In this document: positions 34,535 through 46,856 of the stretch, piece after piece
Numbering within the stretch: position 1 is the first letter of the stretch
Layout: every line of letters starts with the position of its first letter
From: Bilabrum cf. latius
Lineage: Eukaryota; Bigyra: Bicosoecida; Bigyra; Bicosoecida
Length of the DNA stretch: 64,000 nucleotides
Assembly: GCA_965178125.1 (NCBI GenBank)
Contig: OZ237735.1
Coordinates: 1,488,001 to 1,552,000 of the forward strand
Direction: 5' to 3'
Notes under the pieces: generated by a model
What the model was told of the DNA's origin: nothing
Database searches by the model: none
What the model saw: the letters and a program-made list of their open reading frames with translations, nothing else
Made by a program: the position numbers and the translations under genes

Positions 34535-37500
34535 TCACCGCGAGTCTTCCGTCCCACCGACGGTGTTGCACATGCCGTGTACTGTAGCGGCACCACCAGC
34601 CTGTGCGTCTGTGGGCTGCACACACGCTGTAGCCGGGGATGTAGCATCCTCATGGCAGTCTCCATCTCCCGTGGTGACCCGCGCGCGCCACACCACCACC
34701 GCAGCAACTCCGAGTGAGGCCACTGCCACGAGAACAGACCCAACGGTGATTGCCAGGAGCGCAGGCGATGCACTCATCGCATCCATAGGGCCATCTGCAG
34801 ACCGCCCGCGCCCACTGGAGGAGTCCTCAGGTACACCATCTCCATTGGACTCCATATCCACAGGGCTTCTCTTGAGCTAAGACTCTGACACGAAGCGCAG
34901 GTCTGCCGGCGCGCCTGTAGGTCCGAAGCCAAGGTCGGCAGCCAGCCCCTTCGGAGAAGACACGTAGTCAGACAAGGCCGCAACAACGCGAGTTTCCAGC
35001 GCACCAGGAATCACAGAGATCCCCAGTTGCCCCTCTTCTGCATCTAGATTCACGAACAGCGACACGGCTTCATGCAGGGCCTGGTCAGAGTCAGCCAGTA
35101 CTGACCGAAGCAGCGACTGCGCCGCCACTCGCACGGCCTCGAGCTGGGGCGTGTCTCCGCCAGTGGCGTTCGTGACGCTGCTGGCAGCTGCTGCAGCCTC
35201 AACACCGAGCACGAGCGGGTCAATCTCGGCAGTAATCGTTGCTGCAGGAGGCAGCAGCAATCGCGTCGATGCGCCGACGCCTCCACCACGACCATGTAGC
35301 AGCCCCGCATCCATGTCAGTCACCCCATTGCGCAGGGCCCTCCGCCCTCCCTCCCCGCTGTCGGTCGGTAGGTCCAGCTGGGCAGGGCACACGCCAGTTT
35401 CCACCCCAGTGCGAACATCCACGCGCGCTCCGAACGAGTTCCAGCCGCCCTCTCCGTCCGAGTCAAACAGCTGGAAGCGGACGTCCTGGCTGCTGGGCAG
35501 CTCGGTGGCTGGTATGACAACCACCGTCTCGTTGCAGTTAGAAATCTCGATCGACGCCGCATAGTTCACGTTCGACCGTCGGACTTCCTAGAGAACAAAC
35601 GTGCGCGAGATAGGTGCTCGTGCCTCGTCCTCGCAGTACACCACCCGGAGACCCACGCTCCCGTCGCACAGCCGGTTCTGTCCCGTGATGGTCTCCAGGC
35701 GTGCTCTGTAGCCTGTGTAGCGATAGTTCTCGATGGGGTACCCGCCTGCCACCTGGGCGGCCTCAAAGTCCTCCACGGAGCTCCTGCCGATGTTGATCTC
35801 ATTGCCACGGACCCAGCCGCGCACACGGTCCCAGTAGAAGAGCCCGAATCGCACATCCTGGTCCGGAAACTGGCCCAGGTTTAGCCACTTCTCCTCGCCG
35901 TCTTGCAAGGTCACGCCCTTACTGAAGCGAATGTCACTGCGCCGCGTTTCTTGGATTAAGAACCGCCTGGGCTCCCCTCCTACCCAGTGCTGGAATGCCA
36001 CGCGCACAATTACGTCGCCATCAGCCACAGGAAGCTGAGTTCCAGTAGTAGGGTCCGTGCTAGTAAGTCCAGAGTTCAATCCCGCGCGACGTGTGTTCCA
36101 CACGGCCATGATACGGCCCTGGAGTCCAGTAGAAGCGTCGTAGTGCCCCCCGCGCCCGATGACCACCGAGGCGTCATCGCTTCCGTCCGAATCGTCAAAA
36201 AGGTCCATGCAGGTCCTCCGGATGTTAATGTCGTTCGACTTCCGCCAGTCCCCTTTTCCTTCCTCGTGGTACAGAGTGAAGCGAATGTCCTGATCCGGGA
36301 AGGTGCCAAAATCGAGATCAACGCTCTAGCCGTTCCGTAGAGATACTGTGCGGGCGAAACCAATGCTGCTGCGTCGGGTCTCTCGGATCAGGAACGTGCT
36401 TGATTGACCCTCTCCGCAGCGATGCTCGTCCCAAAACCTCACAGTCACGTGCACCCTGCAGCCCGAGGCTCGTTTGTCTCCAAACATGCCTTCGATCCGG
36501 CCTTTAGGGCCCGTGGACATCGTTGTGTTGCGTGGCATGCCAATCGGAACAGCCGATTCGAATTTCTCCAGCTACTGTGTACCAATGTCTACGGTTGGGC
36601 CCTGCTTCCAGTCGCCTCGGCCCTCGAATCGCTCGTGGAACAGTCCAAATCGCAGGTCTTGGCTGGGGAACTGGCCCAAGTTTACCACGGCTCGCTGGCC
36701 GTTTTCAATGGTGATCTCCATGGCAAATGGGATGTTGCTCCTGCGGATTTCCCTGATGACGAAGCGGTCAGTTGCGGGGCCACCAGGAACATAATAGTCT
36801 ACCTGGAGAAGAACATCGCCGTTCGAGTCCCGCAGTCGGCCAAGCACTGACGCCATGCTTCCTCCCCGCGGGGTTACCTTGTCGGTGCTCGCAGTCGACA
36901 CAACGTTTAGCGGCTCGAACGTAGGCGCGCATTGCCTGCTTACATCTACCTGGTCCGACCGCAGCCATCCGCCGCTGCCATCCGGACAGTACAGGGTGAA
37001 ACGGACGTCCTGATCCGGAAACAGGCCGAGGTTAAGGCGCGACACGCTTCCGTGGGGCACCACCACTGAGCGGGCAAAATCGATGTTGCTCCTGCGGGTC
37101 TCTCGGACCAGGAACGTCTGCTGGGCTGGGCACTCAACTTGATCAACCGCACCCTGGCACACGTATCGAACATCCATGACGACGCCACAGCTTTCGTTCC
37201 TCTGGCGGAGGTCGAACGCGTTCTTCATGTCGCCGCGCAGGCCTGTGACCTGCACCGATCTCTTGGGATACCCGGGCATGACTTCAGCCTGGATGAACGA
37301 CTCAACGCAGCGAGTCCGCAGTTCAACGGTGTTAGACGACCGCCAACGCGCATCGCTTGCGGCTGGCCTGTCCGCAGGCAAAGCATCACCCTGGGACAGT
37401 TGTAGGTAGGACAATCTGAACCTCAGGTCGATGCTTGGGAACTCACCAAACAGGAAGCGATACTCAAAGTGGTTGCGAGCCTTGAACACGTACGAGAACT

Positions 37501-40500
37501 GCACGCTACTCCTCCGAACCTCCTCGATCTTGAACCACGCTTCTTCGCCTTCTTCGCGCGAGTTATCGCTGTACCGCACCTCTAGCTCTGCTTCGCACTG
37601 CCCGTTGCGGCGCTGATCAGTGAAGCCGTCCTGCAGCCGACCCTGACGGCCAGTCGCACCGTCCACTCTCCGACGCGGGTAACCGTCCATAACGTAGGTC
37701 GCGCACACGCGATCAGACCTGGGGCCAAGTTCCCTGCACCCGAAGACCTCATACTCGTCGTATCCGCACTGGGTGCAGTCCTGGCACTGTCTGTCCATGA
37801 AGTGCGCAGCCGGGGTGCCGTAGCCAGCATCGCTCGGGTTCTCGGCCCTGCAGGCGCGTGACTCATACTGCTCTGAATCGCACGCACTGCACTGCATGCA
37901 CCACTCAGAAGCCTGCAGAACGAACGCGTCATAGGAATCTTGCTCGCACGTGGGGTTCTTGAAGCTGTCAGCCGCGGCACATGGTGCGCAGAAGCACCGC
38001 GTGGACACCTCGATCGGTAGAATCTCAAACGACTCCCCTTCTGACGGCTAGACAGAGCCAAAGCACGACTCGTGCAATGAAAGAAGGTTGTCCGGGTCAA
38101 CGATGGCGCCACCAAGGCAACCGGGTCCTTCGAGCACCTGATTGACGGTGATGGTGCCTGCCTCTCCCAGGGCAAGGTGGGGTGAGTTCAAAGTGACAGT
38201 CTAGCCACCATTGCTTCCATCGATTCCCAGCACCGCTACAGCAGGAGAATCCGTAGAGAAGGACGAACTGCTTCCAACGACGCGGAAAAAACGCACAGCG
38301 TCGGGGTGGCTAGGCTCGGTAGTCTCGCGTGCACCGCTTCCCTCGGCTGCCCAGGTGATCTCTACAACTGTACCACATCCGGCATCGCGATGTAGCTCCG
38401 AAGTCTCCGAGCCGGAGAACTTTGAATGCGTAACTAGCACTGCTGATGCTGCGGGCGCGGCGCTTGAAGCAGCCGTCCTTTCGCTCACCAAAAAGTTGTT
38501 CTCCCCCTCAGGCGGTGCGGAAGTTTCCGTCTGGTCTAGCTTGTAGCACGATTGAGGCATCGACGGCCCGCAAGACCCGTACGCAACGTAACCGGCTGGG
38601 CAGCTGACTTCGGGGCAGCGAATGGTCACCCTTACCTGGCCCTCGTTCGACACGAGGCCCTCGCCACGATCAGCGCGGTCTCTGGCACTCACCGTAATAG
38701 TCACCTGATACTCACCCAGGGTATTGTCAAGCAGATCCGGGCGGAGAATACGGACGGTTGGATCGGTCTCCGGGGCAAATCCGAATGCTTCGCAGTCATC
38801 ATCCTCCGGTTCGCACAGAACCTCGTACCAGAAGGTCGAATCAGGCACGTCTGGATCAGCAACTACAAGTGCTGGACCGCTGATCGCAGTTCCCAGCTCG
38901 GCATTCTTGGCAATCACTCGCGCTGCATCGCTGGTAGACGGGGGACCAACCAGTGTAGGCGGCTCGTTCAGGTCCTGTACGTAGATGCGGACTTCCACTG
39001 TGGTGAACTCCCCAGTCGAGTCCACGACGCTGACGTACCACTGCTCGTAGCTCATAGAAGAGGCTTCCTTGTCGATGCTGGGGCCAGAGTACAGCACCCT
39101 TCCGTCGGCAGATACGTCAAACTCACCAAAGATCCTCTCTGAAGATTGGAGCGTTGACGGGTAGTTCAAGGTCAGAAGGCCCTAGTCTGCTGCATCAGGG
39201 TCCGAAAAGGTAATGGTGTCGCCTTCTAAAGCTAGATCTGTCACATCTCCGAGGTTCTCATTGATGAAAACGTTGAACGCAGGACGGTCAAAAGTGGGCG
39301 GCTCGTTCACATCAACAGCCAGGATCGGGCCCACAGTCTGGGAATCGAGGTTGCCGGCCGTATCCACTGCTTGGACAGTGCATGAACCTGGCGTGTAAGA
39401 CTCGAAGTCCAGAGGTTGCAAGCTAGCAAGGTTGATCTATTCAGAAGTGCTTCCTGCTTGGATCTCCACAGTAAGCCCACCAGAGCATTGCACAGACACA
39501 CCGTCGATCCCAAGGGCAGCGTCTGCAGCATCGGGGTCCACAAGTGAAAAGGATGAGAACACGAATGCGCCCTCAGCATTCTCTGGGATGGCAGCCCGGG
39601 ATATCCCGGTTAGGACAGGGGACTCTTGAATGTCTTGCAGCGCGATCGTGACGTCGCGCTCGTCGAACAGTTGAGAACCATCGGTAGCCCTCAGTCGCAG
39701 CGTCATCACTCGCAAGGCATCTGGCGCCTCAAAGTCAAGGCCTCCAAGGGGACCGACCGAGACTTGCCCTGTGGTTTCATCGATCGTGAAGAACGGGGCA
39801 CCAGATCCTCCGCTGATGCTCCAAGCCAAGACATCTCCGGCATCAGGATCTATGGCAGCCTGCAGGTCTCCTGCCAGCGGCGTGCCAGGGGTGGCATGCT
39901 CCAGCACAGTATAGCTGCTCGACACTTCATCCAAAATGGTTGGAGGTTCTGGCACGTCAATCACGTTCACAGTGATGGTCGTTGAGGCAGAAAGAAGGCG
40001 GCGGCGACCAGAGTCTACGAGCCCTCCATCAGTTCCGTCATCAACGACTACATCAAATGAATAGGAATTCTTGGCCTCGAAGTCGATTGAAACTCCCTAC
40101 GCAAGATAAATGGAGGCCTGCTGGTTCTCAACTGGGGATGCTATCGGCGAAATCTCGAAGAAAGCAGCGTCAAGACCACTCAATGAGAACGTCAGATCCC
40201 CTGCCGCCCCTTGGTCTGGATCATACGCAACCACCACACCGACGAGAGAGCCACTCGGCGTGTTCTCAGCAACAGTTGTGATGGTACCACCGCTCTGCAA
40301 TGCGACGTTCTGCGGAGCCTCGTTCTCGTCCAGCACGCGAACATTGCGAACAGCTGCTGTCACTGCCAGCCCCGTGTTGTCCTCACAGCGAACGGACACG
40401 GACACGACTCCCTGGCCGTTCAATCCCATAGACGCATCCTCCCTGTCCAAAACAACAGCGGTGCGCAGCTCCCAGCTCCCAATTCCACCCACGGAAAGCC

Positions 40501-43500
40501 CTGCAATGCTCGAGTCAGACGCAGGGGTGAGCGATACGAAACCGTTCGAATCTACTGTGCTACCGGCGACCGGGACAATCGAAAAGTATGACGATTGGGC
40601 ACCCTCGACTGCACACTTGATGCTTGCCCCTGCATCCTGGTCGTATATTGACAAGGTGCCACCGAATACCAGCGTTCCTGCAGCACGATTCTCAGCGATG
40701 CTCATGTCCTGCGTGGTGACATCTACCTCCACCGGAGCTTCAGGGGAGTCCAAGATCTCGACCTCGACCGGGACGAATGCGGTGTACGGCTGCCCACCTA
40801 CGAAGTGTTTCACGTTGAATGTGGTCTAGTAGATCTTGCTGCCAGTAGTTTGGCTCGAAAGATCCGTGCCGGGGCGAACAGCCTCGAAGTCGTCCGACAG
40901 GAGACTCAAAGCAAGATTGGAGGCCTGAGACTGCAGCTCGTCAGTCCAACCCTATACCTTGACGAAGATGGGCCCAGAAATATCCTTGTCTTGCACTGCT
41001 GCCTGCCACAGATTCCCGTTGACAGGGTCAGCAGCTGCGTTGTCTCGCGGCGGTGCAGGCGAGTAGGTCGCAAGTCCCGACACGGTAGGCGGCGCGCCCG
41101 AATTTTCAGTAAACGTGAAGCGAGCGCCGGGCAGTTTGAAGTGCGCGGATTCTACGGTGTCCTCCATCCACACAGTGACGTCGAGGCTCGCGGGGCTTGC
41201 CTCGCAGGTGGCCGACAGCTCCGCCCCGGCTGCACACGGTGTACCTGGCAGCCCATCGTCAACTACAACCCGAACGCGCATGGCTGCCCTAGCACGACCT
41301 CCCGTCACATCAGGCTCAAAGCTGGGATCAATACGTTCTGCTGCCGAGCACATGGGCTCAAAGTCCCAATACTGCAGCTCAGGGCTGCCGGGCTCGTACA
41401 CGTCCACAAGCCCAACTTGCTCTGCTCCCGAAACCTCCGAGACGCCGGGGTGACCAATCTGTGCCGCGAGGCCCAAGCCCTGCGCAATAGCGGCCGTAGA
41501 AAGCGGGGACAAGCGATACTTGACCTCGGTAGATGATCCGTCGCGAGTGGAACTAAACTCGGTGCCTAGCCAGCTGCTGGATTGACCTGCCTGTGGTAGG
41601 ACGGACCCTTCCGCCAACACTCTGGTAGAGGAGGGACTGACAGAGAGCTCAGGTTCAGTGTAGCAGACCAACTCTTCAGGTCTAATGGGCTACTCGGGGC
41701 TGGCCTGGTACGTGCCCGGCCTGCACTTGCACTGTTCGTGCCCCGGCCTCATCTGGCTACCCTGCACTGACATGGCGAAGATGGCGCCGACGGATCCTCC
41801 TCGAAACCTTGCGCCTACAAACAGAGTGCGCGCCCCGCTCGCGTGCGATGATGGGGCAAGAACACTCGCAACAGCGCTTCCGAACACATCTGAATCTCCG
41901 TATGTGGACGGAGGCAAGCCGTTGACACCGTTCGCCACTTGGGTGAACGAGGACACCTGGCGCGAGTCGCGGTCCAGCACGCACAGGAACAGCATCTCGG
42001 CTCCGGTCGTGAAGTCCGCCACAGAAATGACCAGATCCATAGGAGCCTGGCCGTCCAAATCGATGGCTGCCACTGCGGCTCCAAAGCCCTGGGAAGGCAG
42101 CGACTGGGCGGGAATACCTCCCTGGCCAATGCCAATCGTCTGCGACCACAGCACGGTACCATCAGCAAGGAGGCCAAGAATGAGCACGACGTCAGCACCG
42201 GCATGGGCTCCGCCGCCAATTGCAAGGGCGTTGGTTCCGTCACCCCAGGGACCCAGCCAGGTGATGGTGTATCCGATCTGGTTCCTTGCAGGCAGTGTGC
42301 CTGCCGGCAATCCACCGGCTGGACTCGTGATAGTAACGGCATGCGTAAACGTGAATTCATCGTTCGGATCGGCAAAGACAACTGCTACTCCACCCATGAG
42401 GTCATCTTCCGAATCAGCGCCAAGGATTGCGTCTGGAGCACCATCGCCGTTGACGTCTGCACTGGCCACAGAAATGCCGATTCGGCCACCAACTGTAAGA
42501 TCATTTCCGGCTAAAGCCTGTAGATCTGTTCCAGAGTGCTTTACCGATCTTGCAAACGAACCATCAGGTGCCAAGAGCAGGTCAAAGAGGTGGCTGCCAG
42601 TCAGCTGAGTCACGAGAAGACGGACTCCCAACACGTCGGGCTGCCCAGGCAACGACTCAAACCCAACCACAGCAATGCCGTGGCCCCACCACATTCCAGG
42701 AGTCGGGAGTGGGTGGCCGTAACCCGCGGACGTGGGGCTGAACGTTATAGTCCGCTTGACAGAGTGGTCTGCGTTCATCAACATGATGTACACAAGGTTC
42801 TGGCGCGGTGCGGATGCTGCAAGGTCGGCGACACCGTTACCGTCCCAATCCCCGATGCTAATCATGGAAACACCGAGCTATCCGTTTGGAGGGACGAGGT
42901 TTGCAGGTACCCCGTTCAAGCCATTCGCGAGCTCCTTGACGGAGAGTACTGTCCCCGTGCTCGGCGGCGGCGAGTTTTGCGGTTCGTCCGGCAAAATCTG
43001 AGCTTTGGTTGTGCATGTCTTGCAGAGAGTCGTCGCACCGGGCAATGCGTGTCGCAGCCACATGTCTCCAGGTAGCTCAGCGGCGCAGGACTTGCACGTC
43101 GTTTGCCCAGGCTGATCCTGGTAGCTGTCTGTGGGGCAGGGCAGACAGTGCAGCCCATCCGTTGCAGCAAACGTGCCAGCAGGACACGTTCTGCACACGC
43201 CCTGCTGGAAAGCATCTCCAGAACCGCACGTGATTTCGAACGAAATTCTGGCGTTGTACGACTGCCTCGCCCCAGAGACAGAGTCACCGTTTCCGTCCAA
43301 GCCTAGGACGACCACAGTCACGCTGTATCTACCAGGCTGAAGAGGTGTCTGTCCGACCTGCAGCACGATGCCATGCTACTGATCGTACGACGCTGATACG
43401 AGGCTGGTGTCTAGCGCTGTCTGAGTCTAGGACGATGTCGCGATCGCAGCCGGTCCTATCGCCGAGACAGAAACCTCGTCCTCCTGCATCGTGACCCCCG

Positions 43501-45950
43501 TCTGAATCGAGTAGCCTGCTTGCCCGTCAGTCAGAATTTGCGACTACCAAGTGCCTGGCACATCGAAGTCGAAAGTCCTTGTTTCATCAGCAAGAGCCTA
43601 CACAACTTCCATGGGCGGGTTGGTGTAGAACGGCGGCTCCACCACGTTGGTCACCTGCACGCTGAACTTCTCCACATCAACACCAATGTTGTCTCGTGCC
43701 ACCACACCGATGGTAAACGTCGCATCGGGTCGGTCTTGCACTACTTCGTCGTAGTCGAACGGCAGGTTTGCTGACAGTGCCCCGGTAATCGGGTCCATCG
43801 AGAAGAGCTCGGAGTCTGGGTAATCATCGAGGATGAACACCATGGTGTTACTGGCTGGATCCTTGCTGGCTAGCTTCACAATGGATAGAAGATCTACCTC
43901 GCCTTCGCGCAGGGTAAGCACAGTTCCAGCTCTGGGGTAGGAGATGACCGGCGGCTATCCGCTGAATTCGCACAGGTCACCCCCCCGGAACGACATGGGG
44001 GAGAGAGACAGCGCAGTGGGCACGCGGTCCTCTCCATTGTCCAAGGTACCTCCCACTACCTCAGTGCTTATGCCCCGGCCAAGTTGGCCCAGCATTGGGA
44101 TGCTCCCGAATTGATACCTCCTGCCATCGCATCCGAAGCACATGACGTCTCCACCAAGTGGGGACAGCCCGTCGATGATCGCGCAAACTGAACACCCGGC
44201 ACCGTGAATTGAAGTAATTTTCTGGCTGGTTTGCATGATGTCGGTGACCTGCACAGAGGTGTGTGCATATCCATCCATTGAAGTCCACCCGCGAACGTTA
44301 GTACCGCGTGGCAAGACTCGGAACGCGGATTGGTACCCGCCGTTGTTGTCATACTCCTGGCCACCCCTGGAGCAGTACATCCGGTTTAGCCCGTCCGCAT
44401 CTCCAGTATCAGTAGCCACGCAGAATCCACCCGCCATCACGGCGATGCCAACTGGTGCCCCGCTGATGGTTGATTGGTATCTGTTTGCGCTGTTGCGCGG
44501 GTCAAACCACACAGGATAGAATGGGTTCCGAGATCTGTCAAGAAATAGCTCGTACTACGGATACAGGAAAACTCCCCAGCATACCACTGTAGTCGTTGCT
44601 GTGCCAGAGGGAACGTCAGTGTCCGAGAGGGCCATGCAATACCGGGTCCGGTCAGCGCCGATGGCTCGCTTCACACCGAGAGTATAGTAGTTTGCAGCCG
44701 ACCAGTACCCGGCCGCCCATGCTGCTGGATTGTTCTCGCGAGCACCGAAACAGAGTATGGCGTTATTAGTGTGGATGGCGCATGCTCCGTTCGTTCCAAT
44801 GGCAAGCTATTGAGGACCCTGCCCGACTAGCACGCCGTACCTCAGATTCGCAATCTCGCCTCCCAACGAGTGCGTGGGATTCCCCCAGCCCTGGATCAGG
44901 CCAGAGTGACCGAACATTGCGATTCCTCCCCAGCACTCTACGTTGGAGCCAGAGTTAACGAATGCGTCCAGCTGTACTCGGTCCTCTAGCACTACGCAAA
45001 ACTGGTTCACACCTGCGTACAGCTGGACCGCCTTGACGCTGTGGTGGGGTGCCCCGCCCGCCATATTCTAGGCTCGGCTGGTTGAAGGGCCATAGCCAAA
45101 AGCCCTCGGGGCGTCATTAGGCGACAAGATGTCGCTGCCGTTTGCGTACGGGAGGTAAGCGCCGGCACCCCAGCACCGGACGGAGCCGGTGCTCGTGAGC
45201 AGGCACTGCGCTGCATTTGCCTCGATCTCAGAGGTCAATCCGACTACCTGAATGACGTGTCCTTCGTCGGCGTCCGGGGTGAACTGCATTGGTGGTACCG
45301 CAGACGCATCGGGGAGGCGGTTCCCTTGGCGGAGGGTCTCCACTTCCTCGTCGCCGTACCCGCAGAGACCGTCCAGACACTGCCCCCAGCACCAGAACTA
45401 TCCTTCTGTCGAGGTAGTGCATGATGCACCGCTCACACCCACATGCACAGATGCAATGGGGCATTGTGAACCAGTGAACTACACGTTGACCGTCGTTGTT
45501 ACCGCAATTGCAGCCCCTTGTTCATCTAGAGAGGTTGCTTGGACCGTCAGCTGAGCGGCTGCTTGGCGATGGCTGCTACCCTTGCGATGGATCCGACCGG
45601 TCGATTCGTCGATCTCGAACCCTTGTGAGTCCGGCCTGCACTACATAGCAGCTCTTAAAATGCACTGTTTTATATCTATCAAACAGGAACAATCACGAAT
45701 GGATGCCAGAGAGACAAATACAGTGCGCCACTACGGCGAGCTGAGTTCCTCACCCCCATGCTGCGCCCTCAGTTATGCTGTACACAACGGTTCCAGAGCC
45801 ACCCTCTGCATGAACCTGACCAATATAGGTCCTGTCATCGTAAATTTTTGCTTCAAAGCTGTAAGGATCTCTACGAAAGACCAGTTCGCCGACAGCGAGA
45901 CTTCCCGTAATCAAGAACAGAGTCATTAATCCTTGAGAACAGAATCGCAT
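34535..45950 (-). CDS. Giant single-pass receptor: cadherin, RCC1-like, FG-GAP, cysteine-rich and six novel repeats
   Basis: Exons 45950-45754 and 45635-34535, about 3,765 residues, stop TGA. Order: signal peptide (MRFCSQGLMTLFLITGSLA); a cadherin repeat split by the intron (GFEIDESTGRI); RCC1-like beta-propeller segments with CWG motifs (about 140-610); a GCC2/GCC3-type cysteine-rich block (CRTCPAGTFAATDG). Next are FG-GAP integrin-like repeats with calcium-loop motifs (DWDGNGVADLAA, DVNGDGAPDAILGA; about 990-1350), then several cadherin repeats (about 1410-2410; FFTIDETTGQVS, LDFEA, VDVNEPPTF). A TNFR-like cysteine-rich region follows (about 2605-2715), then six copies of an unrecognised repeat (about 2750-3490). 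The C-terminus has one transmembrane segment (LLAITVGSVLVAVASLGVAAVVVW, about 3690-3715) and a short tail. About two dozen TAG codons are read as Gln. A surface adhesion or receptor role is inferred. Confidence 0.85.
35380..37580 (-). repeat. Six tandem protein repeats of about 120-140 residues (RRS...FPDQDVRF repeat)
   Basis: Each copy has F-[LV]-[IV]-x-E-[TVI]-R-R-S-[NSD]-[IV]-x-[FY], a Gly/Asn turn, then LNLGxFPxQDxRFxL and a Trp 10-15 residues later. The RRS cores lie near 37510, 37093, 36740, 36370, 35940 and 35580. Copies 1 and 6 are the most diverged. I do not recognise the domain. TAG codons at 36326 and 35588 align with Gln in other copies. Confidence 0.85.
45636..45753 (-). other. 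Intron, 118 bases, in the giant receptor gene
   Basis: Donor GTGAGG after GCATGGGG, acceptor GTGCAG. Phase-2 joining gives AAWG-PDSQGFEIDESTG, completing a cadherin repeat and linking the signal peptide exon to the 11.1-kb exon. Confidence 0.8.
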
Positions 45951-46402
45951 ACCGAACTTCTGCGAAGATTAGAGACTTACAGAACAAACCTGGATGTCAA
46001 GAGGTGCAATACGGACCACAGATTGAGAAAACGGGGGTTCAGGTGATGATTGCCAGTTGACAGGGCTCCAAGAGGGATCGATCCACAGCACACAGCGAAA
46101 GAAGGGATTCGTAGAGGATACAGTCGATCATGCAGCATAAATCGATTGTAGTGCATAATAATCCATCGGCCCAGATGGATCCAGGTAGTAGTCTTGGGGT
46201 GGAACTAGGCATGGGCGGAAGATGGGTCAAGCAATGAACGCTAGAACCAGGCAACAGCTCGCAGTCAATGTGATTTGACCCTTCGCAAACTGCATTAAGG
46301 CTCACAAAACGACTTGCTCCCTCAATAATCGCAAACAGAAGTCTGCAATTCGAAGATATGAGCCGTTCTTGTGTGGGCGCCGTTCCAATCTAGGTAATTC
46401 AG

Positions 46403-46677
46403 AATATGCTGTCTTGAAACGGCACCCTACAGTCATTGTGCGGAATTTGCGCCGGGCGATCCGAGAGGACTTTGCCAGCCTGGCTGTAGGGGCAGCCGAA
46501 AACAACAACCTCGCCGTGGCGATCGCCAACGTCAAGGCAGGGTTGGCTCAGAACGGGCAGCAGGACGGGGTGCCGGCAGCGGGCGCCGGAGGGAACGTGA
46601 ATGCTGACGCTCCCCATGGGGAAATGGGTCCCCAGGGTGGAGCTTAGGTGGTTTAGGCCATTGCAGCTGAAGCGTGA
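46403..46677 (+). CDS. Possible exon of a small unrecognised gene
   Basis: The 906-base gap 45951-46856 holds one coding-like plus-strand stretch: EYAVLKRHPTVIVRNLRRAI, then AENNNLAVAIANV and a Gly/Asn/Gln-rich end, with TAG at 46645 and 46654 and stop TGA at 46675. It has no ATG of its own. An ATG at 46130 opens a short frame that could be spliced at 46184/46185 (GTAGTA) to an acceptor ATTCAG ending at 46402, in phase 1, giving about 109 residues. That intron would be 218 bases, twice the local norm. The rest of the gap (45951-46129 and 46678-46856) shows nothing recognisable. No family recognised. Confidence 0.25.
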
Positions 46678-46856
46678 AGTCTGGTAGGTCCCGGGCCCTC
46701 GTTCCAGATGTTTCTTCGTGATAGCGTGCGCTTTTGAGTTGAGTCCACAAAATATCAGATCCCCCCGGAATTTGCGCCTCGCAACAGATCCCACCATACG
46801 AGACGGCGTATCCAACAATATACCCAGGCACGCATCGATACATCCAAGCCCTTCTC

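Noticed and set aside
41685-42608. Long plus-strand open frame opposite the FG-GAP region
   Set aside because: Mirror of the coding strand in GC-rich sequence; no motifs, while the minus strand encodes clear FG-GAP repeats.
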